DNA of 64,000 nt from Acidobacteriota bacterium (GTDB lineage: Bacteria > Acidobacteriota > Terriglobia > Acidiferrales > UBA7541), in the NCBI GenBank assembly GCA_013289585.1, contig JABCZR010000012.1:1-64000 (forward strand). Direction: 5' to 3'. Both the position numbers and the translations under genes were made by a program. A model generated the notes under the pieces. It was not told the origin of the DNA and made no database searches. It saw only the letters and a list, made by a program, of their open reading frames with translations. Numbering within the stretch: position 1 is the first letter of the stretch; each line of letters opens with the position of its first letter. Positions 55,417-64,000 of this stretch are shown here, one piece after another.

Positions 55417-56703
55417 GTGACGGTTGCCGATACACATCGCGCCATCGACGCAGTCTGGCGCATCGAGTCCGCTAGGATCATCGCCGGCCTCGCGCGCATC
55501 CTCCGAGACGTTGGTCTTGCCGAGGAACTCGCCCAGGATGCGCTCGTCGCCGCGCTCGAGCAATGGCCCGCGTCGGGCATCCCCGACAACCCGGGCGCGT
55601 GGCTCATGGCCGTTGCCAAGCATCGTGCGATCGACCGGCTGCGCCGCAGCAAGCTCTTCGAGCAGAAGCAGGGAGAGCTTGCTCGTGAGCTCCAGTCGCG
55701 GCAGGAGAAGGCCGTGGCGGATTTCGAAACCGCGATCGATGATGACATCGGAGACGATCTTCTTCGGTTGATATTCACGGCTTGTCATCCGGTGCTTTCC
55801 CCCGAAGGGCGCGTGGCGCTCACTTTGCGTTTGCTGGGCGGCTTGAACACGGAGGAGATTGCTCGTGCTTTCCTCGTCCCGGAGCCTACCGTCGCCCAGC
55901 GTATCGTTCGGGCCAAGCGCGCTCTTGCCGACGCCCGCATCCCTTTCGAGGTCCCACGCGGCAGCGAGCGCGCCGCTCGACTTTCATCCGTGCTCGAAGT
56001 CATCTACCTGGTGTTTAACGAGGGCTACACTGCTACCGCGGGTGATGACTGGTTGCGGCCTGCTCTTTGCGAGGATGCCCTGCGTCTCGGGCGCATCTTG
56101 GCCGAGCTGACTCCCAAGGAGCCGGAAGTCCACGGCCTCGTAGCGTTGATGGAAATTCAGGCCTCGCGCTCCAGGGCGCGCGTGGGCTCAGCCGGAGAGC
56201 CCATCCTACTAATGGACCAAGACCGTTCCCGCTGGGATCAACTCCTCATCCGTCGTGGTCTTGCCGCGCTTGACCGCGCGGAGAAGTTAGCTGCCGCACG
56301 TGGCCCGTACACGGTTCAGGCAGCAATCGCCGCGTGTCACGCGCGAGCACGTACCCCAGCGGAGACGGACTGGCCACGCATCGTGTCTCTCTATGAGGCG
56401 TTAGCACAACTCACGCCGTCTCCCATCGTGGAGCTCAATCGTGCGGTCGCCATCGCCATGGCCTTCGGTCCGGCAGCAGGACTTGAGGTCATCGACAATC
56501 TTGCCTCGGAGCCGTCTCTCATCGCCTACCACCTCTTTCCTAGCGTCCGCGGCGACTTTCTCTTCAGGCTCGGTCGCTTCCCCGACGCGCAAGCGGAGTT
56601 CGAGCGCGCCGCGTCACTCACTCGCAACGCCCGCGAAAGCGAACTCCTCCTGGGCCGTGCCCGAGCGTGCGCACAAGCACAAATGCGGTCGGGCAGTCCG
56701 TAA
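55417..56703 (+). CDS. ECF42-type RNA polymerase sigma factor with C-terminal TPR-like extension
   Basis: 428 residues. N-terminal sigma region 2 (GLAEELAQDALVAALEQW, NPGAWLMAVAKHRAIDRLRR), region 4 (LRLLGGLNTEEIARAFLVPE, TVAQRIVRAKRALADARI), then a long C-terminal domain (about 180-428) with helical repeats, as in ECF42 sigma factors. These lack a usual anti-sigma factor and are encoded beside DGPF proteins. GTG start with only a weak ribosome site, so low translation is likely. Four matching promoters upstream make it the probable regulator of this cluster. Confidence 0.9.
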   Translation: MTVADTHRAIDAVWRIESARIIAGLARILRDVGLAEELAQDALVAALEQWPASGIPDNPGAWLMAVAKHRAIDRLRRSKLFEQKQGELARELQSRQEKAVADFETAIDDDIGDDLLRLIFTACHPVLSPEGRVALTLRLLGGLNTEEIARAFLVPEPTVAQRIVRAKRALADARIPFEVPRGSERAARLSSVLEVIYLVFNEGYTATAGDDWLRPALCEDALRLGRILAELTPKEPEVHGLVALMEIQASRSRARVGSAGEPILLMDQDRSRWDQLLIRRGLAALDRAEKLAAARGPYTVQAAIAACHARARTPAETDWPRIVSLYEALAQLTPSPIVELNRAVAIAMAFGPAAGLEVIDNLASEPSLIAYHLFPSVRGDFLFRLGRFPDAQAEFERAASLTRNARESELLLGRARACAQAQMRSGSP

Positions 56704-56906
56704 AAACAGTTGGGCTTCTCGCGCGTTGCGCGAATTACAAGCAGGCCCGCTCGCAGCCACCTGGCAGTGTATTCGGAAATCGACCCAACATTCTCGGATG
56801 GCCCGTCCTCCTCGAGTTCTTTAACACGCCGTAACAATCGCCTGGCCTGATTTCGGCTACAATGCCATCTTCGCTTATCGGCAGTCAGGAGCCGCGCTCT
56901 CTTCAC

Positions 56907-58193
56907 ATGGAAAAACGCAAATTTCTCTTTGTCTCGCTCTCGGGTCTTATCGGTGACATCGCCTGGCAAGTTCTCAAGGAAGGCCACGACGTTCGTTACT
57001 ATATCGAAGCCGAAAAAGAGCGCGATATCGGCGATGGTTTCGTCCCCAAATCCAAGGACTGGGAAAAAGATGCTAAATGGTCCGACATCATCGTTTTCGA
57101 CGACACTCTCGGTCAAGGCGCTAAGGCTCAAGCTCTCCGCGCCGGCGGCAAGCCCGTCATCGGCGGCACTCCCTACGCCGACCGTCTTGAAGACGATCGC
57201 TCCTTCGGCCAGGAAGAGCTCAAATCTGCGGGAGTTAGCATCATTCCCTACGAAGACTTTGATTCTTTCGATCCTGCCATCGAATTCGTCAAGAAAAATC
57301 CCGATCGCTACGTCATTAAGCCCAGTGGGGAAGCGCAAAACGTCAAGCGCCGCCTCTTCGTCGGCGAAGAAGAAGACGGAGAAGACGTCATTCGCATGCT
57401 CGAGGCTTACAAGAAAGCCTTCTCCGACGAGATCAAAGTCTTTCAACTCCAGCGGCGCATCAACGGCGTCGAAGTCGCCGTTGGCGCGTTCTTCAACGGC
57501 AAGAAATTCGTCACCCCGGTCAACATCAATTTCGAGCACAAAAAACTTTTCCCTGGCGAAGTCGGGCCTCCCACTGGTGAAATGGGCACCGCCATGTTCT
57601 GGAGCGAGCCCAATCTCCTCTTCAATCGCACGCTTCTCAAAATGGAGTCCAAGCTCGCCGAAGAAGGCTACGTCGGCTACATCGATCTCAATTGCATCGT
57701 GAACAACAACGGTATTTACCCCCTTGAATTTACTTCGCGCTTCGGTTATCCCACTATCAGCATCCAGCAGGAAGGCATGCTCACGCCCATCAGCGATTTC
57801 TTTTGGGAGCTCGCCACCGGCGTCGAGCCCAAGTGGCGCACACGCAGTGGCTTTCAGATCGGCATTCGAATCGTCGTCCCGCCGTTCCCTTTCGACGACG
57901 ACGCCACCTTCGAATCCTTCTCCAAAAACAACGCCATCGTCTTCAAAAAGCCCAACATGGAAGGCATTCACATCGAAGACGTAAAAGAAGTCAACGGCCA
58001 GTGGCTCATCGCGGGCACCTCCGGCGTCGTTCTCGTCGTCGTCGGCCTTGGACAAACCATGAAGCAGGCTCAAGCCCAGGTCTATTCCCGCACAAAAAAC
58101 ATTCTCATTCCCAATATGTACTACCGCACCGACATCGGCGACCGCTGGGCCGAAGACTCCGACAAACTCCACAACTGGGGTTACTTGCGCTGA
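56907..58193 (+). CDS. PurD-like ATP-grasp protein of unknown substrate
   Basis: 428 residues from ATG 56907 (MEKRKFLFVSLSGLIGDIAW). N-terminal Rossmann-like domain, then an ATP-grasp fold (RYVIKPSGEAQNVKR, FQLQRRINGVEVAVGAFF, GYVGYIDLNCIVNNNGIYPLEF) resembling phosphoribosylamine-glycine ligase. It is longer than a strict PurD match would suggest at the C-terminus (about 400 on: VYSRTKNILIPNMYYRTDIG) and lacks purine neighbours. It may be a PurD paralogue for another carboxylate-amine ligation. AGGAG lies 15 nt upstream of the chosen ATG. Confidence 0.72.
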   Translation: MEKRKFLFVSLSGLIGDIAWQVLKEGHDVRYYIEAEKERDIGDGFVPKSKDWEKDAKWSDIIVFDDTLGQGAKAQALRAGGKPVIGGTPYADRLEDDRSFGQEELKSAGVSIIPYEDFDSFDPAIEFVKKNPDRYVIKPSGEAQNVKRRLFVGEEEDGEDVIRMLEAYKKAFSDEIKVFQLQRRINGVEVAVGAFFNGKKFVTPVNINFEHKKLFPGEVGPPTGEMGTAMFWSEPNLLFNRTLLKMESKLAEEGYVGYIDLNCIVNNNGIYPLEFTSRFGYPTISIQQEGMLTPISDFFWELATGVEPKWRTRSGFQIGIRIVVPPFPFDDDATFESFSKNNAIVFKKPNMEGIHIEDVKEVNGQWLIAGTSGVVLVVVGLGQTMKQAQAQVYSRTKNILIPNMYYRTDIGDRWAEDSDKLHNWGYLR

Positions 58194-58271
58194 ACGCTTT
58201 TCATCGCGAACAGTACGCCAGCTTTGTTGGAATCATCGCGCCCGCTTGTTCTGGCGACTGTGAAGATTTCC

Positions 58272-58901
58272 TCACAGCGCCTTCTTATCTTTGTCATCGC
58301 CTCGCGCTTCCACGTAAACCAACTGGAAAAGGCTCCCTTGTCCATCCGGCTGGATGGCAACCAGGTGCTGCTTCTCCTTTGTCCCCGCCTTGAACAAAAG
58401 CCCGCCTTTTTCCGGCTTGTCATCCTCACAAGTGAGCTGGTTCGAAGTTCCGTTCTTCTCCTTGACATTTTTTCTTTGCGAGGCTTCAGAGCAATCCAAG
58501 ACCGTCCCGTACTTCGCCAGTGCCTTTTTATAGAAATCCGCAATCTTCCCCGGCGCATCGCCGGACTCCATCTTCATCACCGCCAGCTTGAATCCAAACG
58601 TGCTCCCCCACAGTCCCAATTGAACAGAAGGTGAATCGTCCTTTTCGTCTTTGTGCAACTTTGCTCCAGGATAGGCGGGCAATCCCACTTCTTTAGGAGT
58701 TGCCTGCTTGCTGATGGTCACACCAGCCCCGTCCTTATCCTGATCTCCCCAACTGACGCCTGCTCTGGATGGTGTAGCTTGAATCAAGGACAGCGCACCA
58801 ACAACAGCAAAGAAAGTTCCGAAGAGCACAAGGCTCCCAATAGCACCGGCTCCGCGGCAAAGCCCCTGTAGCTTCCCATTATTATTGTTTTGTTTGCCCA
58901 C
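58272..58901 (-). CDS. Secreted/membrane-anchored hypothetical protein
   Basis: 209 residues with an N-terminal hydrophobic segment (GAIGSLVLFGTFFAVVGALSLI, about 20-41), which may be a signal anchor. The periplasmic part has GLPAYPGAKLHKDEKDD and KIADFYKKALAKYGTVLDC, with a C-terminal beta-rich end. GTG start behind a strong GAGGAGG. No family recognised. Convergent with the ATP-grasp gene. Confidence 0.72.
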   Translation of the reverse strand: MGKQNNNNGKLQGLCRGAGAIGSLVLFGTFFAVVGALSLIQATPSRAGVSWGDQDKDGAGVTISKQATPKEVGLPAYPGAKLHKDEKDDSPSVQLGLWGSTFGFKLAVMKMESGDAPGKIADFYKKALAKYGTVLDCSEASQRKNVKEKNGTSNQLTCEDDKPEKGGLLFKAGTKEKQHLVAIQPDGQGSLFQLVYVEARGDDKDKKAL

Positions 58902-59065
58902 AAGACCTCCTCGTGCTCATAGATACGCGATTCAGACCGCTTAAGTTCCTCCGATTCCCGTCTCGCGAATATTAGGGAATATTTTGGCCATTCCTGTGGT
59001 ATTACTCGACAGGCGGGGTGTAAGCTTCCGCTGTTGCTCGCTTTTTGACTCATAAGAGGTTTTCT

Positions 59066-59650
59066 ATGAAACGCAAGATCGCTCTCGGCCTCCTGATCGC
59101 TGCCGCCCTCGCTGCCGCCCCGGTGCTGCCGCAGGCCGAAAAGTCTCAAGTTGCCAAGATGTCCCTCAAGGTCGGTGACACCGCCCCGGACTTTACTCTT
59201 CTCAGCGACGGCTGGAAAACCGTGAAGTTGAGCGACTACCACGGCAAGAAAAACGTCTTTCTTGCCGTCTACGTCCTGGCTTTCACCGGTGGTTGAACGA
59301 AGCAACTTCAGGCGGTCCAGGCTGGAATCGCCTCAGGCAAAATCGACACCTCGGATACGGAAGTTTTTGGAGTCTCTCTGGATAGTCCCGCCGCCAACGC
59401 CGCGTTTGCCAAACAAATCGGCGTTACCTTCCCGCTTCTCAGCGACATGAACCGCAAAATGCTCAAGACCTACGGCATCCTTAAGGGATACAATGTCCAG
59501 GATGAAACGTATGAGTGGGCTCTGCGCGCCAACATTGTCATCGACAAGCAGGGCGTTATCCAGTTGATCGATGAAGGCGACAGCGCCGTCGATCCCAACA
59601 CCGCTCTGACCATGTGCACCACCCTGCACAAAAAGGACGCCGCGAAGTAA
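59066..59650 (+). CDS. Predicted selenocysteine-containing periplasmic peroxiredoxin (AhpC/TSA family), in-frame UGA at 59294-59296
   Basis: Reading through TGA 59294-59296 gives 194 residues of the AhpC/TSA thioredoxin fold: signal peptide (MKRKIALGLLIAAALAAAPV), VGDTAPDFTLLSDGWKTVKL, then the active-site line LAFTGG-U-TKQ. The UGA sits exactly where the peroxidatic Cys is in TxxC peroxiredoxins, as U77. The frame continues with good similarity to the family after it (VFGVSLDSPAANAAFAKQIG, FPLLSDMNRKMLKTYGIL) to TAA at 59648; a C-terminal Cys in ALTMCTTL could resolve. A SECIS-like hairpin follows the UGA. ATG 59066 has AGAGG upstream. The alternative is a pseudogene or a sequencing error; selA/selB/selC/selD are not in the window. 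Confidence 0.8.
59310..59333 (+). promoter_or_regulatory. Predicted bacterial SECIS element
   Basis: Strand 59310-59318 pairs with 59324-59333 (9 bp, one bulged A at 59326, one G-U) around the 5-nt loop AGGCU. The loop starts 22 nt after the UGA and has G as second base, both within the usual bacterial SECIS pattern. Confidence 0.6.
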
Positions 59651-59874
59651 TCCTCTTTCTCCGAATCTCGCCGGGACGCTGTTATTGTGTCTCGCAATGG
59701 TTTCACGGCGAAGGTTCAGTCCGTCGTGTGTGTCGTCATCGCTGTGCGGTTGGAACGAGCACTGGAAAACATTGCCATAGTGTCGCAAGATAATGGTGCT
59801 GGGGTCAGGGCTCCAGTTTTCTTGCTCCCGGCAAGCGTGGTCTGCGCGGCCGGCGAGCAACCCAATAAGGAACG

Positions 59875-60081
59875 ATGACCGCTAAGACTCCCGAACAGAA
59901 AAAAGCCGCCGTCGGAGCTCGCGGCCTCAGTCCGGAAGAACTGCAAACCCTCGGCCGCGAACTCTGCACCTGCGGCCACCGGGCCATCAACCACGCCGCT
60001 CTCAAATACGCCTGCCAGTGCCCCGGCGACCGCAAGGGCTACTGCCCCTGCATGCGCTTCCTCCCGAAGTCCCCTAGTTGA
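59875..60081 (+). CDS. Small Cys-rich (probably metal-binding) protein
   Basis: 68 residues. The C-terminal half has the pattern CTCGHRAINH, then CQCPGDRKGYCPCMRFLP, that is six Cys and two His in spacings suited to zinc or iron-sulfur binding. N-terminal part is charged and helical (KTPEQKKAAVGA). ATG follows AAGGAACG. No family recognised. It lies between the predicted selenoprotein and the kinase. Confidence 0.7.
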   Translation: MTAKTPEQKKAAVGARGLSPEELQTLGRELCTCGHRAINHAALKYACQCPGDRKGYCPCMRFLPKSPS

Positions 60082-60306
60082 ATCCGACTGACGACGGCTT
60101 CGCGATCCTCTAAGGCGGCAACAGATACCTCGGCGCTTCTCTGGGTCTTGTTTTGACCCGCGGAGAACGCTTCGATCCGGTCCTCAGCCTCAGTCGTCCC
60201 CAGGTTCCCCACACAATAGGACCCTCGCGGTCTGAGTTTGCCCCCTCCCAGCACGACTGTTAATTTTATCAGTAGGTGCACACGCTTAACTGGCGCAACA
60301 TCAAGC

Positions 60307-63261
60307 ATGCCCGAATCCAATTCCGTGACGGGTCGAACCATCTCGCACTACCGGGTGCTGGAGAAACTCGGTGGTGGAGGCATGGGTGTGGTCTATAAGG
60401 CTGAGGATCTCACCCTCCACCGGTTTGTCGCGCTGAAGTTCCTTCCAGACCAGTTAGCCCGGGACCCTCAAGCCCTGGAACGATTTCGTCGGGAGGCCCA
60501 AGCCGCTTCTGCGTTGAATCATCCGAATATCTGCACGATCCATGGAATCGGGGAGCATGAAGGAGAGCAATTTATCGCCATGGAGTATCTGGATGGCGTG
60601 ACTCTCAAATATCTCATTGCCGCCCATACATTGGATACCCAGCGCATCGTAGCGATTGCCATCGAAATTGCCGAAGGGCTTGATGCGGCGCATGCCGAGG
60701 GTATCGTTCATCGCGATATCAAGCCCGCGAACATTTTTGTGACCAAGCGCGGCCACGTCAAGATCCTCGACTTTGGGTTAGCCAAAGTGGCCTACGTCAC
60801 TAGCCGTCAGGCTGCCATGGCAGGAGTCATAGGTGACGAAACGCTGGCCTCCAGCGCGGAGCACCTGACCAGCACGGGCGCTACTCTCGGCACGGTCCAT
60901 TACATGTCGCCCGAGCAAGTACGCGCCAAAGAACTGGACGCCCGCACGGATTTGTTCTCCTTCGGCGTGGTTCTCTACGAGATGGTTACCGGACGAATGC
61001 CGTTCCGTGGTGAGAGCTCGGGCGTGATCACGGAGGCCATCTTGAATCGCACTCCAGTGGCCCCCGTCCGGCTCAACCCTGAGATTCCACCCAAGCTGGA
61101 AGACATTATCAATAAGGCGCTGGAGAAGGATTGCAATCTTCGCTACCAGACTGCGTCTGACCTTCGCACGGACTTGCAACGATTGATGCGAGACACACAG
61201 TCCGACCGAGCGCCAGTAATCGAAGAAGACGAAGAGGAGTACGTCCCATTACCAGTCAAAAGCGGTCCTCGCTCCAGTGAAAAACGGAAGGAAGTGATTT
61301 CGCAGCCGGAGCCGGCCGAGAAACGAGGGCGTGGTCGCCGGAGGATGGTGGCATCCGTGGCGGCGTTCGTGGTGCTCGTCCTCATCATTGGTGGACTCTA
61401 CTGGCGTACGCACCGACCAGTGATGTTTACGGCCAAAGACACGCTTCTGCTGGGAGATTTCGAGAACAAGACCGGGGAGGCCATTTTTGATGGCACGCTC
61501 CGGCAGGGCCTTGCAGTGCAACTCCAGCAATCACCGTACTTGAGTTTCCTGCCGGGGCCACAGGTCCGGGAGACGCTGAAGATGATGGGACACGCTTCCG
61601 ATGACCGAATCACAGCGGAAATGGGGAGGGAAATCTGCGAACGCCAGGGATTGAAGGCGTTCGTCGCGGGAACGATTTCTCCGTTAGGGAGCCACTACGT
61701 CCTCACTCTGGTGGCGGTCAACGGGCACAGTGGCCTAATGCTCGCCCACGAACAGGAGGAGGCGGCAAGCAAGGAGGAGGTGCTGGGAGCGCTTTCGAAA
61801 GCCGCGACGCGGCTTCGCAAACAGTTGGGTGAATCTCTGAGTTCCATCGAGAGGTTTGATAAGACAATTGAGCAAGCCACCACATCGTCACTCGATGCGC
61901 TGCATGCTTACAGCCTGGGATACGAGATCAAGGACACAAAAGGCGACGAAGCGGCCGTTCCACTATTTGAAAGAGCCATTGAATTGGACCCGAAATTCGC
62001 AATGGCCTATGCCTTGCTTGCGACGAGCTACTCGAATTTGGGAGAGAGGAACCGAGCCGGCGAGATCATGACGAAGGCGTACGAGTTACGCGAGCGGGTG
62101 AGCGAACGAGAAAAATACTATATTGAGTCTTATTATCACGACTTGGTCGTCGGTAATCTGGATAAGGCGCTCCAAGTCTATGAACTCTGGGCTCGAGTTT
62201 ATCCCCGAGATGACGTACCCGTGGGCAATTTAGGACTCGTGTACGGCTATCTCGGGCAATATGAAAGAAGCCTTGAGGAAACAAGCGAGGCACTTCGCCG
62301 TCATCCCGAGAGCAGTCTGAGGTACGCCAACCTCGTCCAGAGCTATTCTCATCTGAATCGCCTGGATGAAGCGCACACAGCGGCCGAGGAGGCGCACGCA
62401 AAAAACCTCGATTCTCCTTTTCTGTGCTTCTATTCCTACCGGCTGGCCTTCTTGCAGAATGACGCGAGAGGGATGGCGCGCCAAGTGGCTTGGTCCGCGG
62501 ACAAACCGGGAGTACGAGACATGCTTCTGGGAGCCGAGGCGGATACAGCCGCATTTTTCGGCCGACTGGAAAAGGCCCGCGAGTTTTCACGCCAGGCGAT
62601 CGCTTCCGCTCAACAAGTAAAAGAGAACGAAACAGCCGCGGGCTATGAAGACGATGCCGCCCTGTGGGAAGCCCTCTTCGGCAATCTCGCCGACGCACGG
62701 CGGCACGCAGACGCAGCACTGGCGCTTTCGAATGGCCGGGATGTGACATTTGGAGCAGCGCTTGCTCTGGGCTTTGCAGGCGAAACATTACAAGCGCAAA
62801 AACTGGCTGATGGCTTAGCCAAGCGATTTCCGGAAGATACTTTAGTGAGATTCAACTACTTACCAACTATCCGAGCGCAAGTCGCCGTAAACAACCGCGA
62901 TTCTGCCAAAGCCATCGAGACTTTAAGCGTTGCGATTCCCTTCGAGTTCGGACAGCCCGGCGATTCTGCTTTTACGCCTTCTCTCTATGCCGTCTATGTG
63001 CGTGGAGAAGCCTATTTGGCTGCGCATAAGGGCAACGAGGCGGCGGCTGAATTCCAGAAAATTCTCAACCATCGTGGGGTAGTAACCAATGAACCGATCG
63101 CAGCACTGGCAGTTCTAGTTATCGCCCGTGCCCGCACCGCGCGGGGAGACACCGCAAAAGCCCGCACCGCCTATCAGGATTTCTTCACGTTCTGGAAAGA
63201 TGCTGACCCTGACATTCCCATCCTGAAGGAAGCCAAAGCCGAATATACGAAGCTGCAATAA
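60307..63261 (+). CDS. Membrane Ser/Thr protein kinase (Hanks-type) with extracytoplasmic TPR domain
   Basis: 984 residues from ATG 60307. Kinase domain with Gly loop [10 protein letters not shown] (22-31), catalytic Lys K44, [10 protein letters not shown] (H135-R136-D137) and DFG (D155). A transmembrane helix (about 346-370, [19 protein letters not shown]) separates it from an extracytoplasmic region with a domain that may bind ligands (about 385-520) and TPR repeats ([25 protein letters not shown]-like units) to the C-terminus. An upstream ATG at 60238 would add 23 residues. No ribosome site is convincing at either start. Its substrates are unknown. Confidence 0.88.
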   Translation: MPESNSVTGRTISHYRVLEKLGGGGMGVVYKAEDLTLHRFVALKFLPDQLARDPQALERFRREAQAASALNHPNICTIHGIGEHEGEQFIAMEYLDGVTLKYLIAAHTLDTQRIVAIAIEIAEGLDAAHAEGIVHRDIKPANIFVTKRGHVKILDFGLAKVAYVTSRQAAMAGVIGDETLASSAEHLTSTGATLGTVHYMSPEQVRAKELDARTDLFSFGVVLYEMVTGRMPFRGESSGVITEAILNRTPVAPVRLNPEIPPKLEDIINKALEKDCNLRYQTASDLRTDLQRLMRDTQSDRAPVIEEDEEEYVPLPVKSGPRSSEKRKEVISQPEPAEKRGRGRRRMVASVAAFVVLVLIIGGLYWRTHRPVMFTAKDTLLLGDFENKTGEAIFDGTLRQGLAVQLQQSPYLSFLPGPQVRETLKMMGHASDDRITAEMGREICERQGLKAFVAGTISPLGSHYVLTLVAVNGHSGLMLAHEQEEAASKEEVLGALSKAATRLRKQLGESLSSIERFDKTIEQATTSSLDALHAYSLGYEIKDTKGDEAAVPLFERAIELDPKFAMAYALLATSYSNLGERNRAGEIMTKAYELRERVSEREKYYIESYYHDLVVGNLDKALQVYELWARVYPRDDVPVGNLGLVYGYLGQYERSLEETSEALRRHPESSLRYANLVQSYSHLNRLDEAHTAAEEAHAKNLDSPFLCFYSYRLAFLQNDARGMARQVAWSADKPGVRDMLLGAEADTAAFFGRLEKAREFSRQAIASAQQVKENETAAGYEDDAALWEALFGNLADARRHADAALALSNGRDVTFGAALALGFAGETLQAQKLADGLAKRFPEDTLVRFNYLPTIRAQVAVNNRDSAKAIETLSVAIPFEFGQPGDSAFTPSLYAVYVRGEAYLAAHKGNEAAAEFQKILNHRGVVTNEPIAALAVLVIARARTARGDTAKARTAYQDFFTFWKDADPDIPILKEAKAEYTKLQ

Positions 63262-63348
63262 CCGCCGGCGCGAGGAACTGGATCCGCGAAGCGTATTTTA
63301 CTTGCTTGGGCTTACTCGTCCTGCGGCACCTGTTCGCTCCAGCGATGG

Positions 63349-64000
63349 CTAGACCACATCAAACCGCGCCATCATGTTGTGATCCTCATGCTCAAGATTG
63401 TGGCAGTGCATCAGGTAGCGGCCCCGGTGCCCGTCAAACTTCATGATGATCTTCACTTCTTCTCCCTTGCCCAGCGAAACAGTGTCTTTCCAGCCTCGCT
63501 CCCACGGCTTCGGAGGTTCTCCGTTTCGTTCGAGAATCTGGAAATTGACCAGATGCACGTGCACAGGATGGAGCTTCTCCAGCGATCCAAACTTTCGATT
63601 CTTCAGATGCCAGATTTCCACCTGGCCGTACTCCACGTTCGCCAGGCTCGCATTCGGATTGAATTTTTTGCCGTTAATCGTCCAGATGAGCGGATGAATA
63701 TTAAACTCCATCGAAATTCCAAACTCGATTTCACGCGTCCGCACGGCAAGTTTCGGGTCAAGCGGTTCCCAATCGCTCAGTTTTTCGGGAATGGTATTCT
63801 CGTCGCGTTCCTCGCGCGTTACATCGAAGCGCATGATTTCGCTTTTCGGGCCTTCGCCCCCCACGTTGTTCAAAACAATCTGCGTGCCAAGGGGATATCC
63901 CGAAAAATCGACGATCACCTCGGTCCTCTCAGCCATCGCCAGCGGGATACTCGGACACTCGGTCGGCCTCGTAAGTAATCCGCCTTCCGTCGCAATCTGC
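63349..64000 (-). CDS. C-terminal part of a multicopper oxidase (CotA/bilirubin oxidase-like), truncated by the window
   Basis: The reading frame is open to the window end, so the N-terminal cupredoxin domains lie outside; the ATG at 63936 is internal. The C-terminal domain has copper ligands HPVHVHLVNF and HCHNLEHEDHNMM (type 1/type 3 sites with the axial Met). The spacing of HCHxxxHxxxxM is that of CotA-type laccases. It would oxidise phenols, bilirubin or metals, probably in the periplasm or outside the cell. Confidence 0.88.
   Translation of the reverse strand, partial: QIATEGGLLTRPTECPSIPLAMAERTEVIVDFSGYPLGTQIVLNNVGGEGPKSEIMRFDVTREERDENTIPEKLSDWEPLDPKLAVRTREIEFGISMEFNIHPLIWTINGKKFNPNASLANVEYGQVEIWHLKNRKFGSLEKLHPVHVHLVNFQILERNGEPPKPWERGWKDTVSLGKGEEVKIIMKFDGHRGRYLMHCHNLEHEDHNMMARFDVV

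Noticed and set aside
56526-58172. 548-codon minus-strand frame opposite the ATP-grasp gene
   Set aside because: The plus-strand frame has a recognised fold and start; the minus frame is a mirror of its codon bias.
59045-59296. Truncated peroxiredoxin pseudogene ending at the TGA
   Set aside because: The same frame continues after TGA with full family similarity and a SECIS-like hairpin, so selenocysteine read-through is the better explanation.

Overview
The window looks like a chromosomal segment of a Gram-negative, GC-rich soil-type bacterium, most likely an Acidobacteriota member. This is an inference from gene content, since no rRNA is present: an LPS core heptose/Kdo operon, a TPR-secretin-cohesin fusion with two pseudopilins, a BamD homologue, a Ser/Thr kinase with a TPR ectodomain, and many GTG/TTG starts. 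Genes are tightly packed with frequent ATGA/GTGA overlaps.

Layout. 1-4375 is the end of an integrative (probably conjugative or mobilizable) element: a partial protein, a small protein, a VirD4/TraD-type coupling ATPase and a tyrosine integrase that stops 3 nt short of the 3' end of the initiator tRNA-fMet gene (4376-4452, minus). That tRNA is the likely attachment site. 4578-7866 (minus) is a secretin with a C-terminal cohesin domain plus two GspG-like pseudopilins. 8008-18925 is housekeeping: smpB, pepA, argS (minus), larC, metG, tatD, a polyprenyl diphosphate synthase and a histone-deacetylase-like enzyme. Between argS and larC lies an 880-bp region with a strong promoter-like sequence and three in-phase 156-bp tandem repeats. 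18922-32926 is a long minus-strand run: TPR-thioredoxin protein, DUF4097 lipoprotein, larE, a barrel-less POTRA protein, glmS, a small lipoprotein, purS, add, an S1/P1-phospholipase C-like protein that has lost its metal ligands, an amino acid permease, pcrA and a secreted protein of unknown function. 33022-40120 is one overlapping plus-strand LPS operon: waaA, lpxK, waaF, gmhB, rfaE1, rfaE2, waaC and a methyltransferase. 40070-52959 is minus: comEC, rlmD, a hypothetical gene, coaX, birA, valS, a response regulator with a very long tail, and bamD.

53278-56703 is a compact regulon: an ECF42-type sigma factor with three DGPF (YCII) proteins and a small two-helix membrane protein. Four near-identical promoters of the form TGTCGA-N17-CGACG stand before the four small genes. 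The last quarter holds a PurD-like ATP-grasp protein, a secreted hypothetical protein, a periplasmic peroxiredoxin-like gene whose catalytic position is an in-frame UGA followed by a SECIS-like hairpin (a predicted selenoprotein), a small Cys-rich protein, a membrane Ser/Thr kinase with TPRs, and a multicopper oxidase running off the right end.

The most interesting items are the predicted selenocysteine peroxiredoxin (59066-59650), the ECF42/DGPF regulon with its promoter set and a possible new membrane partner, the His-to-Asn pseudoenzyme (27353-28210), the tandem repeats before larC, and the tRNA-fMet integration junction.
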